Assembly: GCA_963650485.1 (NCBI GenBank)
Contig: CAVJLN010000002.1
Span: 1-64,000 of the forward strand
Length of the DNA: 64,000 bases
From: Suilimivivens sp963650485
GTDB taxonomy: Bacteria > Bacillota > Clostridia > Lachnospirales > Lachnospiraceae
Reading direction: 5' to 3'
Position numbers and translations under genes: made by a program. Positions 32,898 through 41,464 of this stretch are shown here, piece by piece (position 1 is the first letter of the stretch; each line of letters starts with the position of its first letter). Below the pieces are notes generated by a model that did not search any database, was not told the DNA's origin, and was given only the letters and a program-made list of their open reading frames with translations.

Positions 32898-34517
32898 TCA
32901 CACATGATGTCTTAATGTGCTTTCTACAGCACCCGGTCCTGCGAGCATTTCACGGAAGTCGGAAATGACAGGCTCGGCAAGTCCACAGGTGTACAGATCC
33001 ACGCCCCAGATTTCTTTTTTGTGAAGAAGGGGGGACAGGATTTTATCGGTATCTTCTGTGGAGGGAATCTTACCTAACGTAAACCGGGTAAGGCACGGTG
33101 TCAGGTCATCGAGCAGCGGATCAGAGCTTCTTTCAAATGCAGCCCCGGTATCATCCATTCCCATCAGATAACGCAGCCATCCGGCGAAAACAAGCGGAAT
33201 CATCTTAAGCTCCGAAAGGTTTAAGGTATCGGATGCCTGGTACGCCTTGATCGTTTCCCCGAAACGGATCGGGAGCTTCTGGGAGGTGTCGGTTGCGATT
33301 CTCTGCGGAGTATCCGGCATAAATGGATTCGGGATGCGTACCGTCAGAACCTCGGTAAGGAAGTCCTCGGGACGGAGAATTCCCGGATTCACGACTACGG
33401 GCATGCCCTCCTTCCAGCCGATCGTTTCCACAAGCCTCTTTAATAACGGATTCTTCATTTCCTCCGAAATCAGGGTGTAACCAAGCAGGCAGCCGAAGAT
33501 GGCAAGAGCGGTATGGAGCGGATTCAGACAGGTACATACCTTCATCTTTTCCACTTTATTCACGGTTTCCCTGTTGGTATAAATAATGCCGGCCTCATCG
33601 AGGGGAAGCTTTCCGTTCGGGAACAGATCTTCGATGATGAGATACTGACATTCCTCGGCATTTACAAACGGAGCAACATAGGTGTTTTTCTGTGTGATCA
33701 CCGGGGATAACCCATCAATTTCGTCCTTTAAAAGGAGCTGTTCCACCTTCGGATCCGGGCGGGGAGTGATCTTGTCGATCATCGTTAAGGGGAAGGAAAC
33801 CAGAGAAGGGTTCTCAATATAACGCAGGAATCCATTGCGGACTAAGTTATTCTTCGTCCATTGCTCCGCAAAGGAGTGGATGGCGGCATATAATTTATCG
33901 CCGTTGTGGGAGCAGTTATCCATGCTGGCCATAGCAATCGGAAGCCGATCATGGAGATAGCGGTGATAAAGAAGAGAAGCCACCTTGCCAATATAGCTTT
34001 CACACCGTGCCGGTCCATTTGCAAAATCGGCAGATACGGCAGGCAGAAGCTCGCCTTTTCCGTTTACAAGGCTGTAGCCCTTTTCGGTAATGGTAAAGCT
34101 TACCATCTGCAGGGAAGGACTTTCGAACACTTCCTTTAAGCGTGCAAATTCATCCTCCCTGTGACTGTCTAAAATCAGGGATTCTGCAATGCTTCCGACT
34201 ACGGTCTTTTCGATGCTGCCATCGGCTTTCAGCGTAACCAGAATGCTTAAGTCATCGTGCGGACGGTTCATCTTTTCGATGATTTCATAATCAAAGCCTT
34301 CTGCTGCCAGAAGTCCGGTATCCATGATTCCTTTGTTTAGCAGCTCCTGCATCACATTGGCCTGAAAGGCACGGAAAATATTTCCGGCGCCGAAGTGGAT
34401 CCAGTGCGGCGCTTTTTTCGTTTTTGCAATCATTTCTTCACGGTCGAACTGTGGCAGGGCATAGCCTTTCTGCTCAAAGGCAGTGCGGTCTATAATTCCC
34501 TTTTTACTTAATTCCAT
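32898..34517 (-). CDS. uxuB: Fructuronate reductase (mannitol dehydrogenase family)
   Basis: A 539-residue NAD-dependent polyol dehydrogenase of the long-chain mannitol dehydrogenase family. The nucleotide-binding start is WIHFGAGNIFRAFQANVMQ, and MASMDNCSHNGDKLYAAI, then FPLTMIDKITPRPD, mark the central domain. In this operon it should interconvert D-fructuronate and D-mannonate. Its start codon lies inside uxuA: the genes overlap by 14 bases, with AAGGAG supplied by the uxuA 3' end, so translation is probably coupled. Confidence 0.9.
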   Translation of the reverse strand: MELSKKGIIDRTAFEQKGYALPQFDREEMIAKTKKAPHWIHFGAGNIFRAFQANVMQELLNKGIMDTGLLAAEGFDYEIIEKMNRPHDDLSILVTLKADGSIEKTVVGSIAESLILDSHREDEFARLKEVFESPSLQMVSFTITEKGYSLVNGKGELLPAVSADFANGPARCESYIGKVASLLYHRYLHDRLPIAMASMDNCSHNGDKLYAAIHSFAEQWTKNNLVRNGFLRYIENPSLVSFPLTMIDKITPRPDPKVEQLLLKDEIDGLSPVITQKNTYVAPFVNAEECQYLIIEDLFPNGKLPLDEAGIIYTNRETVNKVEKMKVCTCLNPLHTALAIFGCLLGYTLISEEMKNPLLKRLVETIGWKEGMPVVVNPGILRPEDFLTEVLTVRIPNPFMPDTPQRIATDTSQKLPIRFGETIKAYQASDTLNLSELKMIPLVFAGWLRYLMGMDDTGAAFERSSDPLLDDLTPCLTRFTLGKIPSTEDTDKILSPLLHKKEIWGVDLYTCGLAEPVISDFREMLAGPGAVESTLRHHV

Positions 34518-35586
34518 GGCGTGCTTCTCCTTTCACAATGGCTTCCCAGAGCCCATTTAAGTAGGTGGCTCCGAGAGCGCGATCATACAGGCCGTATCCG
34601 GGCATGGCAACTTCCCCCCAGATCATTCTGCCATGATCGGGACGAATCGGTCCTGTGAAATCAATATCATATAAGGCTTTCATAATTTCATACATATCGA
34701 AGCTTCCATCTGCGGAAAGATGGGCGGATTCTTCAAAATCACCCGGGAAGTTGTGCTGCAGGTTGCGGACGTGCGCAAAATGGATTCTTCCCTTGAGGGC
34801 ACGGATCATTCCCGGCAGATCGTTATCGGGATTGGTTCCGTAGGAGCCGGAGCAGAAGGTGACGCCGTTGTGCGGATTGTCCACCATGTTCATCATACGC
34901 TGCAGATTTGGCAGGTTGATGATGATGCGCGGAAGTCCGAACACACTCCAGGCCGGATCGTCCGGGTGGATGGCCATATTGATGTCATATTTGTCACATA
35001 CCGGCATAATTGCTTCGAGGAAGTACTTCAGGTTCGCAAAAAGCTTCTCATCATCGACATCCTGATAAAGCTCGAACAGTTCCTTAATCCGTGCCATACG
35101 CTCCGGTTCCCAGCCGGGAAGGACGAAGCCGTTGGAATCGCCGGAAATGGAATCGAACATTTTCATCGGATCGATGCTGTCGATAGTTTTCTGGCTGTAG
35201 GCAAGCACGGTAGAACCGTCCGGACGGATGCGGGCAAGCTCGGTTCTTGTCCAGTCAAACACCGGCATGAAATTATAGCAGACCAGGTGAATGTCCTCTT
35301 CCCCAAGATGCTCCAGAGTCTTAATATAGTTGTCAATATACTGATCCCGGTCGGGAGAACCGATTTTGATGGAATCGTGGATGTTTACACTTTCGATACC
35401 GGAAATATGCAATCCGGAAGCCTCCACTTCCTCCTTTAAGGCATGAATGTCCTCACGCTTCCAGAGGTCGCCGGGAGCGGTTTCATAAAGGGTGGTAATG
35501 ACTCCGGTGACACCCGGAATCTGACGGATCTGCTGCAATGTAACGGAATCGGATTTGCTGCCGTACCAGCGTAATGTCATTTCCAT
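34504..35586 (-). CDS. uxuA: Mannonate dehydratase
   Basis: Dehydrates D-mannonate to 2-keto-3-deoxygluconate, the substrate of the kdgK enzyme in this window. It has 360 residues with the UxuA features MTLRWYGSKSDSVTLQQIRQ, VCYNFMPVFDWTRTEL, NMAIHPDDPAWSVFGLPRI, FCSGSYGTNPDND and RPDHGRMIW; the metal-binding His and Cys residues are present. First gene of the uxuAB pair. The AraC-type regulator is transcribed in the same direction just upstream. Confidence 0.95.
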   Translation of the reverse strand: MEMTLRWYGSKSDSVTLQQIRQIPGVTGVITTLYETAPGDLWKREDIHALKEEVEASGLHISGIESVNIHDSIKIGSPDRDQYIDNYIKTLEHLGEEDIHLVCYNFMPVFDWTRTELARIRPDGSTVLAYSQKTIDSIDPMKMFDSISGDSNGFVLPGWEPERMARIKELFELYQDVDDEKLFANLKYFLEAIMPVCDKYDINMAIHPDDPAWSVFGLPRIIINLPNLQRMMNMVDNPHNGVTFCSGSYGTNPDNDLPGMIRALKGRIHFAHVRNLQHNFPGDFEESAHLSADGSFDMYEIMKALYDIDFTGPIRPDHGRMIWGEVAMPGYGLYDRALGATYLNGLWEAIVKGEARHGIK

Positions 35587-35723
35587 AAGAATACCTCCAA
35601 ATTCTGGATTTTCTGATATTGCTGTAACTCTGAACAGCTTTATGGTAACACAGACGGTTCCTGTTACATATAGCCGGAATTGATAAAAAGATTACAAAAA
35701 TTGCATACAGAATGGAAAGATGG

Positions 35724-36614
35724 TTATTCCTTCTCCGTCATGCCGGACTGGCCCTGGCAGGAATCCTTGAAATCACGGGGAGAAACACCGAACTCCTTTT
35801 TAAATGCACGGAAAAAGGTGGTATAGTTGGTGAAGCCGTAATTTGCACAGACTTCGCTTAAGGGAGTGCCTGCGAGAATGCTTGATTTGCTGGCATAAAG
35901 CCGCTGCTTCAGAATATACTGGTGGGTAGAAACGCCCATATTTTCCTTGAAGCTGTGAGCAATATAATATTTGCTGACATAGAAATTCTCTGCCAGCACA
36001 TCCAAAGACAGATCTTCTTCCAGATGAGAATGAATGTAATCACATATTTGCGAAAAAAGTGCCTTGGGCTTGCGGTATGCGGACGGGGAAGAGTATTCAG
36101 ACACAATCCGGTTTAACTGCAGCAGAAAGGCACTGGTATAGCAGGCAAGAAGCTGTTCGTGAAAGGCTCCTGCCGAATGATACTCCTCCAGAAGATCAAA
36201 CAGCTTGCCAAACAGAACCTGTGCAGCTCCGGAATCATTCCGGAAATGATACTGTTTTTTATGGAGCGCAAGCTGAAAGCAGTAGTCAATCTGTGAGTGG
36301 GTACGCTTTAACTGGTTTAAATAATCGGCAGCAATCCAGAGAACAATACGGCGGTAGGTCTCCTTTTCGTTGCGGAATGCCGGACGATGATAGATCCCGG
36401 GAGGAATCAGGCAGATATCACCCGGAGCAAGCGGATAGTCCTTGTCATCAATCAGGCAGTTTACCGATCCGCTTAAAAAGAAGTACACTTCATAATGCTC
36501 ATGACGGTGGCTGGACACCGGTTGGAGGTTGGTGTCTTCATAGTAGAAGATTTCCAGATTCTGTCTGAGCATATTCTGACGGGTATTAAAGGTGGTTGTG
36601 TAATGCTTTGCCAT
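35724..36614 (-). CDS. AraC-family transcriptional regulator
   Basis: A 296-residue activator-type protein. The N-terminal cupin shows SSHRHEHYEVYFFLSGSVNC and PGDICLIPPGIYHRP. The C-terminal two helix-turn-helix motifs show LDVLAENFYVSKYYIAHSFK and PLSEVCANYGFTNYTTFFR, with AFKKEFGVSPRDF closing the domain. It sits 137 bases upstream of uxuA on the same strand and probably senses a sugar acid and controls uxuAB. The gap before uxuA contains a GTAACA/TGTTAC inverted repeat (about 35644-35666) that could be its site. Confidence 0.88.
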   Translation of the reverse strand: MAKHYTTTFNTRQNMLRQNLEIFYYEDTNLQPVSSHRHEHYEVYFFLSGSVNCLIDDKDYPLAPGDICLIPPGIYHRPAFRNEKETYRRIVLWIAADYLNQLKRTHSQIDYCFQLALHKKQYHFRNDSGAAQVLFGKLFDLLEEYHSAGAFHEQLLACYTSAFLLQLNRIVSEYSSPSAYRKPKALFSQICDYIHSHLEEDLSLDVLAENFYVSKYYIAHSFKENMGVSTHQYILKQRLYASKSSILAGTPLSEVCANYGFTNYTTFFRAFKKEFGVSPRDFKDSCQGQSGMTEKE

Positions 36615-36642
36615 AAGGAATGTCCCCCCCTTCTTATTATTT

Positions 36643-36727
36643 CATAGCAACCATTCTGAATAGTTACATTTCATATTCGTAACAGGTTCAGCATAGAAAG
36701 CAATTTTGCATGGCTCTGAACAGGTAC
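36643..36727. repeat. Degenerate family A repeat fragments
   Basis: CATTCTGAATAGTTAC is a family A right end. Thirteen bases on, GTAACAGGTTCAG begins a short piece with GAAAGCAATTTTGCATGGC that ends CTGAACAGGTAC. Its TTGCAT, 18 bases before TATAGT, may form a promoter for the next gene. Confidence 0.5.
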
Positions 36728-36842
36728 AGTATAGTACAATTACGATTCCACTGCAAGTTTTGCAAGGCAACAATCGCTTTCCTTTTTCGGAAAAATGTGA
36801 GACACTGTAATTGTCATCGTAGTTCGCAACAGGAGGGAACTC

Positions 36843-37138
36843 ATGCTAAAGAAAAGAAAACGAAGCTTTCGTAAGAAGCTCAAATTACCTTTACATAAGA
36901 CACCTGCGCAACGCTTCCGGATGGAGCTGCGCAGAAGGGAAAAGACGCGCGCCAGAAGCAGGGAGAAGATTGCCAGAATCAAGATGCAGTATAAGACAAA
37001 AGCCGTGAAGCAGAAGGGCAGACAGAAGGAAAAGGCAGCAGGAAGGGTAGACCGGATGCTGTCAGCGGTTGTTTTCGTGTTGGGAGCAGGAATCATGGTT
37101 CTGGATAGTCTTTTAGAAAGCAGACAGCGCTACCCGAA
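36843..37138 (+). CDS. Very basic small protein with one membrane segment (3' end in assembly gap)
   Basis: ATG 36843 follows AGGAGGG at a good distance. The first 65 residues are extremely rich in Arg and Lys (for example KKRKRSFRKKLKL). A hydrophobic segment follows (MLSAVVFVLGAGIMVLDSLL), and then the assembly gap. The frame does not join the sequence after the gap, which belongs to mtnA, so the gene must end inside the gap. I do not recognise a family; a cytoplasmic basic domain with a single helix is all that can be said. Confidence 0.5.
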
Positions 37139-37333
37139 NNNNNNNNNNNNNNNNNNNNNNNNNNNNNNNNNNNNNNNNNNNNNNNNNNNNNNNNNNNNNN
37201 NNNNNNNNNNNNNNNNNNNNNNNNNNNNNNNNNNNNNNNNNNNNNNNNNNNNNNNNNNNNNNNNNNNNNNNNNNNNNNNNNNNNNNNNNNNNNNNNNNNN
37301 NNNNNNNNNNNNNNNNNNNNNNNNNNNNNNNNN
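37139..37333. other. Assembly gap (195 N)
   Basis: Undetermined bases. They hide the end of the basic small protein gene and the start of mtnA. Confidence 1.
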
Positions 37334-38446
37334 AACAAAACCATACTGGATTACGAAACGGTAGATTTTAATAAGGAAGAAAACTGTCTGGTGATTATAG
37401 ACCAGACCCTGCTTCCGGGAAAGACAGAGATTATTCAGTTAAAAACAGCACAGGAGATCTGGGATGCCATTTATCTTCTGAAGGTACGTGGTGCACCGGC
37501 GATTGGAGTGGCTGCAGCCTTTGGTATTTACCAGTTAAGCTTTGAAATCTGGAGAAAACAGAAGGACATTTCTTATGAAGAATTTGAAAAGCAGTTCTTA
37601 GAGCGGAAGGAGTTTTTGAATTCCTCACGTCCCACGGCCGTGAACCTTTCGTGGGCATTGAACCGTATGGAGAAGGTTCTCCGGAAGGAGAAGGAAGCAG
37701 GAAAGAGTGTAGAGCAGATCGTAAGGATTCTGGGAGAAGAAGCTTTCCGGATGAAGGAAGAGGACATTGCGGTCTGCAAAGCAATCGGTGAAAACGGACT
37801 TTCCCTTGTGAAACCGGGGGATGGAATCCTCACACACTGTAATGCAGGGCAGCTGGCAACCTGTAAATATGGAACCGCAACCGCACCGATTTATTTAGGG
37901 CAGGAAAGAGGCTATGGTTTTCATGTATTTGCAGATGAAACAAGACCGCTTTTACAGGGAGCAAGGCTTACTGCCTATGAGCTGCATTCTGCAGGTGTAG
38001 ATGTGACCCTGATCTGTGATAACATGTCTGCAGCCGTAATGAAAAATGGCTGGGTGAATGCGGTTTTCGTAGGCTGTGACCGTGTTGCGGCAAACGGGGA
38101 TGCAGCTAATAAGATCGGAACCTCAGTCGTTGCTGCTGTTGCAAAGCAGTACGGCATACCGATGTATATCTGCGCACCGACATCCACCATTGACTATGAC
38201 TGCCCCACAGGGGATGACATTAAGATTGAGCAGCGTAAGCCGGAGGAAGTGACGGAAATGTGGTACAGGGAGAGAATGGCACCGGAGGGTGTGAAGGTCT
38301 TTAATCCGGCGTTTGATGTCACAGACCATTCCCTGATTACCGCGATTGTCACAGAGTATGGAATTGCACGTGCTCCGTTTACGGAATCTCTTGCAGAGAT
38401 CCGCAGGAAAAAAGAGGCTGCGCCGCTTGTGAAGGAACAGGGATGA
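37334..38446 (+). CDS. mtnA: S-methyl-5-thioribose-1-phosphate isomerase, 5' end in gap
   Basis: Isomerises methylthioribose-1-phosphate (or 5-deoxyribose-1-phosphate) to the ribulose form. The frame is open from the first base after the gap; DYETVDFNKEENCLVIIDQ shows that the N-terminus extends into it, so GTG 37391 is not the true start. Family signatures are KVRGAPAIGVAAAFG, ILTHCNAGQLAT with the catalytic Cys, RPLLQGARLTAYEL, and DNMSAAVMKNGWVNAVFVG with the catalytic Asp. NKIGTSVVA and the ending are normal. A class II aldolase gene follows 73 bases later, as in methylthioribose/deoxyribose salvage. Confidence 0.9.
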   Translation, partial: NKTILDYETVDFNKEENCLVIIDQTLLPGKTEIIQLKTAQEIWDAIYLLKVRGAPAIGVAAAFGIYQLSFEIWRKQKDISYEEFEKQFLERKEFLNSSRPTAVNLSWALNRMEKVLRKEKEAGKSVEQIVRILGEEAFRMKEEDIAVCKAIGENGLSLVKPGDGILTHCNAGQLATCKYGTATAPIYLGQERGYGFHVFADETRPLLQGARLTAYELHSAGVDVTLICDNMSAAVMKNGWVNAVFVGCDRVAANGDAANKIGTSVVAAVAKQYGIPMYICAPTSTIDYDCPTGDDIKIEQRKPEEVTEMWYRERMAPEGVKVFNPAFDVTDHSLITAIVTEYGIARAPFTESLAEIRRKKEAAPLVKEQG

Positions 38447-38519
38447 ACGAATGCCGGTATGGAAAACAGATCGGTATAGAGAAGAATTTTGATGTCAGTT
38501 TCAGAGTATGGAGATCTGT

Positions 38520-39284
38520 ATGAAAAAGCAAAAAGAGAAACAACAAAAAGAGAAACAACAAAAGAAGCAGCACGATCTGAACAGCAGTAATGAAAATAAT
38601 CGCCTTTATCCTTCCGAAAAGGAGGCAAAAGAAGCCATTCTGGATATCGGACAGAGAATGTATGTCCGTAACTTTGTAGCGGCAAATGATGGCAACATTT
38701 CCGTCCGTACAGGCGAAAACGAGGTCTGGGCTACGCCAACCGGAGTTTCCAAGGGCTTTATGAATAAGAAGATGCTGGTAAAGGTGGATTTGCAGGGTAA
38801 TGTCTTAGAGGGAACCCGTAAACCGTCTTCGGAATTAAAAATGCATTTACGTGCCTATCAGGAGAATCCTCAGTTACGCTCAGTGTGTCATGCGCACCCT
38901 CCGATCTGCACAAGCTTTTCCATCGCAGGAATTCCGTTGGATGCTCCGGTGCTGGCAGAAGCCGTGATTACGTTGGGAGACGTTCCGATTGCACCTTACG
39001 CAGAGCTTGGTACGAAGGAAGTGGCAGAGGTGATTGCACCATACTGCCATACCCATAACGGGGTACTGCTTGCCAACCACGGGGCAGTAACCTGGGCAGA
39101 GGATGCTTATGCCGCATATTATCGTCTGGAATCCATGGAATATTATGCCAATATTCTGATGATTACGGGGAAGATTCTTGGAAAGCAGAACCGCTTTACG
39201 AAAGAACAGGTCGACCGTCTGATTGCCATGCGTGAGAAGTTCGGAATTTCGCGCGGTGGAACTCCGGTAACAGACCGTGTATAA
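38520..39284 (+). CDS. Class II aldolase, probable 5-deoxyribulose/methylthioribulose-1-phosphate aldolase
   Basis: A 254-residue zinc-dependent aldolase of the fuculose-phosphate family. The catalytic Glu is in SSELKMH, two Zn His in VCHAHPP, a further one in the LLANHGAV segment. Fuculose, rhamnulose, ribulose and methylthioribulose phosphates are all possible substrates; the mtnA neighbour points to cleavage into dihydroxyacetone phosphate plus an aldehyde. The N-terminus has an odd Lys/Gln/Glu tail from a 15-bp tandem repeat. ATG 38520 has GGAG six bases upstream. Confidence 0.8.
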   Translation: MKKQKEKQQKEKQQKKQHDLNSSNENNRLYPSEKEAKEAILDIGQRMYVRNFVAANDGNISVRTGENEVWATPTGVSKGFMNKKMLVKVDLQGNVLEGTRKPSSELKMHLRAYQENPQLRSVCHAHPPICTSFSIAGIPLDAPVLAEAVITLGDVPIAPYAELGTKEVAEVIAPYCHTHNGVLLANHGAVTWAEDAYAAYYRLESMEYYANILMITGKILGKQNRFTKEQVDRLIAMREKFGISRGGTPVTDRV

Positions 39285-39341
39285 GGATCAGATGAAAATT
39301 TCCTTTGCAAAATATAGTTGTAAGATATCTGCAATGCGGTA

Positions 39342-39370
39342 TTGCATATAAAAAAGGAATATGATATAGT
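39342..39370 (+). promoter_or_regulatory. Promoter of the glycine-riboswitch transcript
   Basis: TTGCAT and TATAGT with a 17-base spacer, about 60 bases before the aptamer. Confidence 0.65.
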
Positions 39371-39432
39371 GTTTTATGTTGATGTGCTAAAGCATTGAAG
39401 TACAAAGCGGTATGAAGATGCGACGCGGTCAA

Positions 39433-39512
39433 TACTCTGGAGAGTCCCTGATGAAGGGCGCCGAAGGTGTACGGCAGGAGACCTGCCAATCTCTCAGGCA
39501 AAAGGACAGAGC
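39433..39512 (+). ncRNA. Glycine riboswitch aptamer (single)
   Basis: The conserved blocks are CTCTGGAGAG, GGGCGCCGAAGGTGTAC and ATCTCTCAGGCAAAAGGAC followed by AGAG, in order and with normal spacing. Only one aptamer is visible; no second copy lies in the leader on either side. A terminator (39540-39566) follows, and the downstream gene is an AGCS-type amino-acid symporter, a standard glycine-riboswitch target. Confidence 0.92.
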
Positions 39513-39539
39513 ATTCTATATGCATGTTCTACTCTTTAG

Positions 39540-39566
39540 AGGGCTGATGAAAATCAGTCCTTTTTG
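39540..39566 (+). terminator. Expression-platform terminator of the glycine riboswitch
   Basis: AGGGCTGAT, GAAA loop, ATCAGTCCTTTTT. It lies between the aptamer and the symporter gene. Confidence 0.75.
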
Positions 39567-39604
39567 TTATTTCTAAAAATTCATAGAAATGAGAGGGAAG
39601 AAAA

Positions 39605-41026
39605 ATGTTAGAAAAAATCAGTAACGTATTAACTACGATTGACGATTTTGTGTGGGGTATCCCGTTGATCGTCCTCATTCTGGCAGTCGGTATTTATCTG
39701 ACCATCCGGTTAAAAGGATTGCAGATTACCAAGATGCCTATGGCCATCCGGCATATCAAGGCCAATGAGAGAACCAGTGAACACGGTGAAGTGTCCAGCT
39801 TTGGTGCACTTTGTACCGCATTGTCTGCAACCATCGGTACCGGTAACATTGTCGGTGTGGCAACTGCTCTGGTAGCCGGAGGCCCCGGAGCGTTATTCTG
39901 GATGTGGTTCGCTGCATTGCTTGGAACCGCAACCAAGTATTCCGAATGTCTGTTAGCCACGAAATACCGCGTAGTAGCAGAGGATGGGCATATCATCGGA
40001 GGCCCCTTCTATTACATAGAAAATGGTATGGGAAAGAACTGGAAATGGCTGGCCAAGGTTTTTGCTTTCTTTGGAGTTGGTGTAGGTCTTTTTGGTATCG
40101 GAACCTTTACCCAGGTAAACGGTATTACCAGTGCTGTCCAGAATTTCTTTGATCCGGATAGAGTGCATACCGTTCACCTGTTTGGAATGTCCTCCTTTGG
40201 ATCCGATTATTCCATTTCCGTGATTATTGCCGGATTGATTATTACAATTTGCGCAGCACTTGTTATTATCGGCGGTTTAAAGAGAATTTCCAAGGTGGCA
40301 GAGGTTATCGTTCCTTTTATGGCTATTCTTTATGTTGCGGTAGCACTCATTATTCTGATCTGTAATATTACGAAGATTCCCGGTGCTATCGTCGAGATCG
40401 TGCAGGGAGCATTCGGCTTGCGGGCAGCCGCAGGCGGTGCGCTTGGTGCCATGATGATTGCCATGCAGAAGGGTATTGCCAGAGGTATTTTCTCGAATGA
40501 GGCCGGACTTGGCAGTGCGCCGATCGCTGCTGCAGCAGCCCAGGTAGAAGAGCCTGCCCGTCAGGGACTGATTTCCATGATGGGAACCGTGATTGATACA
40601 CTGGTAATCTGTACGATGACAGGACTTTGTATTGTCATTACCGGTGCATGGGATATGGGACTTGAGGGTGTATCCGTAACGGATAAAGCATTCCAGATGG
40701 GACTTCCGTTACCGGATCAGCTCTGTTCCTTCCTTTTAATGGTGTGTCTGGTATTTTTCGCATTTACCACAATCCTCGGCTGGGATTATTACAGCGAAAG
40801 ATGTCTGGAGTATTTATGTGGCGGTAAGTTGAAGGTGGTTAAGGTATACCGCTGGTTATACATTCTTGCGATCTTTATCGGACCTTACATGACGGTAAGT
40901 GCAGTATGGACCATTGCCGATATCTTCAACGGACTGATGGCAATCCCGAACCTGATTGCACTGGTTGCATTAAGCGGTGTCGTGGTTGCTGAAACCAAGA
41001 TATATTTTGACGGATTGAAGAAATAA
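39605..41026 (+). CDS. Sodium:alanine/glycine symporter (AGCS family)
   Basis: A 473-residue polytopic symporter with about 11 helices. The family motif GPGALFWMWFAALLGTATKY is near residue 95, with GNIVGVATALVAGG before it and RGIFSNEAGLGSAPIAAAAA near residue 295. FTTILGWDYYSERCLEYL near residue 385 is also typical. The glycine riboswitch in its leader says glycine is the relevant substrate or signal. The sequence alone cannot show whether uptake or export is meant. RBS GAGAGGGAAG. Confidence 0.93.
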   Translation: MLEKISNVLTTIDDFVWGIPLIVLILAVGIYLTIRLKGLQITKMPMAIRHIKANERTSEHGEVSSFGALCTALSATIGTGNIVGVATALVAGGPGALFWMWFAALLGTATKYSECLLATKYRVVAEDGHIIGGPFYYIENGMGKNWKWLAKVFAFFGVGVGLFGIGTFTQVNGITSAVQNFFDPDRVHTVHLFGMSSFGSDYSISVIIAGLIITICAALVIIGGLKRISKVAEVIVPFMAILYVAVALIILICNITKIPGAIVEIVQGAFGLRAAAGGALGAMMIAMQKGIARGIFSNEAGLGSAPIAAAAAQVEEPARQGLISMMGTVIDTLVICTMTGLCIVITGAWDMGLEGVSVTDKAFQMGLPLPDQLCSFLLMVCLVFFAFTTILGWDYYSERCLEYLCGGKLKVVKVYRWLYILAIFIGPYMTVSAVWTIADIFNGLMAIPNLIALVALSGVVVAETKIYFDGLKK

Positions 41027-41064
41027 GCACATCTGCTTTAAAAAGATACAGGCTTAAACAGAAG

Positions 41065-41116
41065 AAACCATTTTCTCCGTACAGAGCAGTGCGTTTATGG
41101 AGAAAATGGTTTTTGT
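41065..41116 (+). terminator. Terminator after the symporter gene
   Basis: AAACCATTTTCTCC pairs with GGAGAAAATGGTTT across a 20-base loop, followed by T. Confidence 0.75.
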
Positions 41117-41194
41117 TCATGCTTGTCCTTTTTTTAACGATCTACTAGACACCGCGGGGGAAAAGTAGTAAATTACTAGTGTATCATGATTTGC

Positions 41195-41382
41195 ATAACA
41201 GTTCAGCCATGCAGAAATGATTGTACAAGATGACCATGTGAGCTTGCTCACAAAGGGCAGCTTATACAATCATTTCTATAGGGCGGACGCCCGACATGAA
41301 ATAAGTTGCCGGAAAGCACGTATATTTGTTAGCCAATCCGTACAATCCGGCAGCTTATGAATGGGCATGGCTGAACTGTTAC
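41195..41382. mobile_element. Palindromic mobile repeat, family C, copy 1
   Basis: A 188-bp non-coding element with ends ATAACAGTTCAGCCATGC and the inverse of GTAACAGTTCAGCCATGC. Direct repeats TGATTTGC (41187-41194) and TAATTTGC (41383-41390) flank it, 7 of 8 identical. It has two hairpins: GAAATGATTGTA/TACAATCATTTC with a GTGAGC-TT-GCTCAC tip, and TTGCCGG/CCGGCAG. The architecture matches family A with different stems. Confidence 0.8.
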
Positions 41383-41464
41383 TAATTTGCAGCACAATCG
41401 GTGGCGCAAGGGGCTGTTCTGCCATTGTGGAAATGGATAATTAAGAAAGGTTTGGTTCGTATTT

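Noticed and set aside
34720..35439. 239-residue open frame opposite uxuA
   Set aside because: Shadow of a clearly coding uxuA; no ribosome-binding site.
37391..37393. GTG as the start of mtnA
   Set aside because: Conserved N-terminal sequence continues in frame upstream to the assembly gap, so the real start is hidden.
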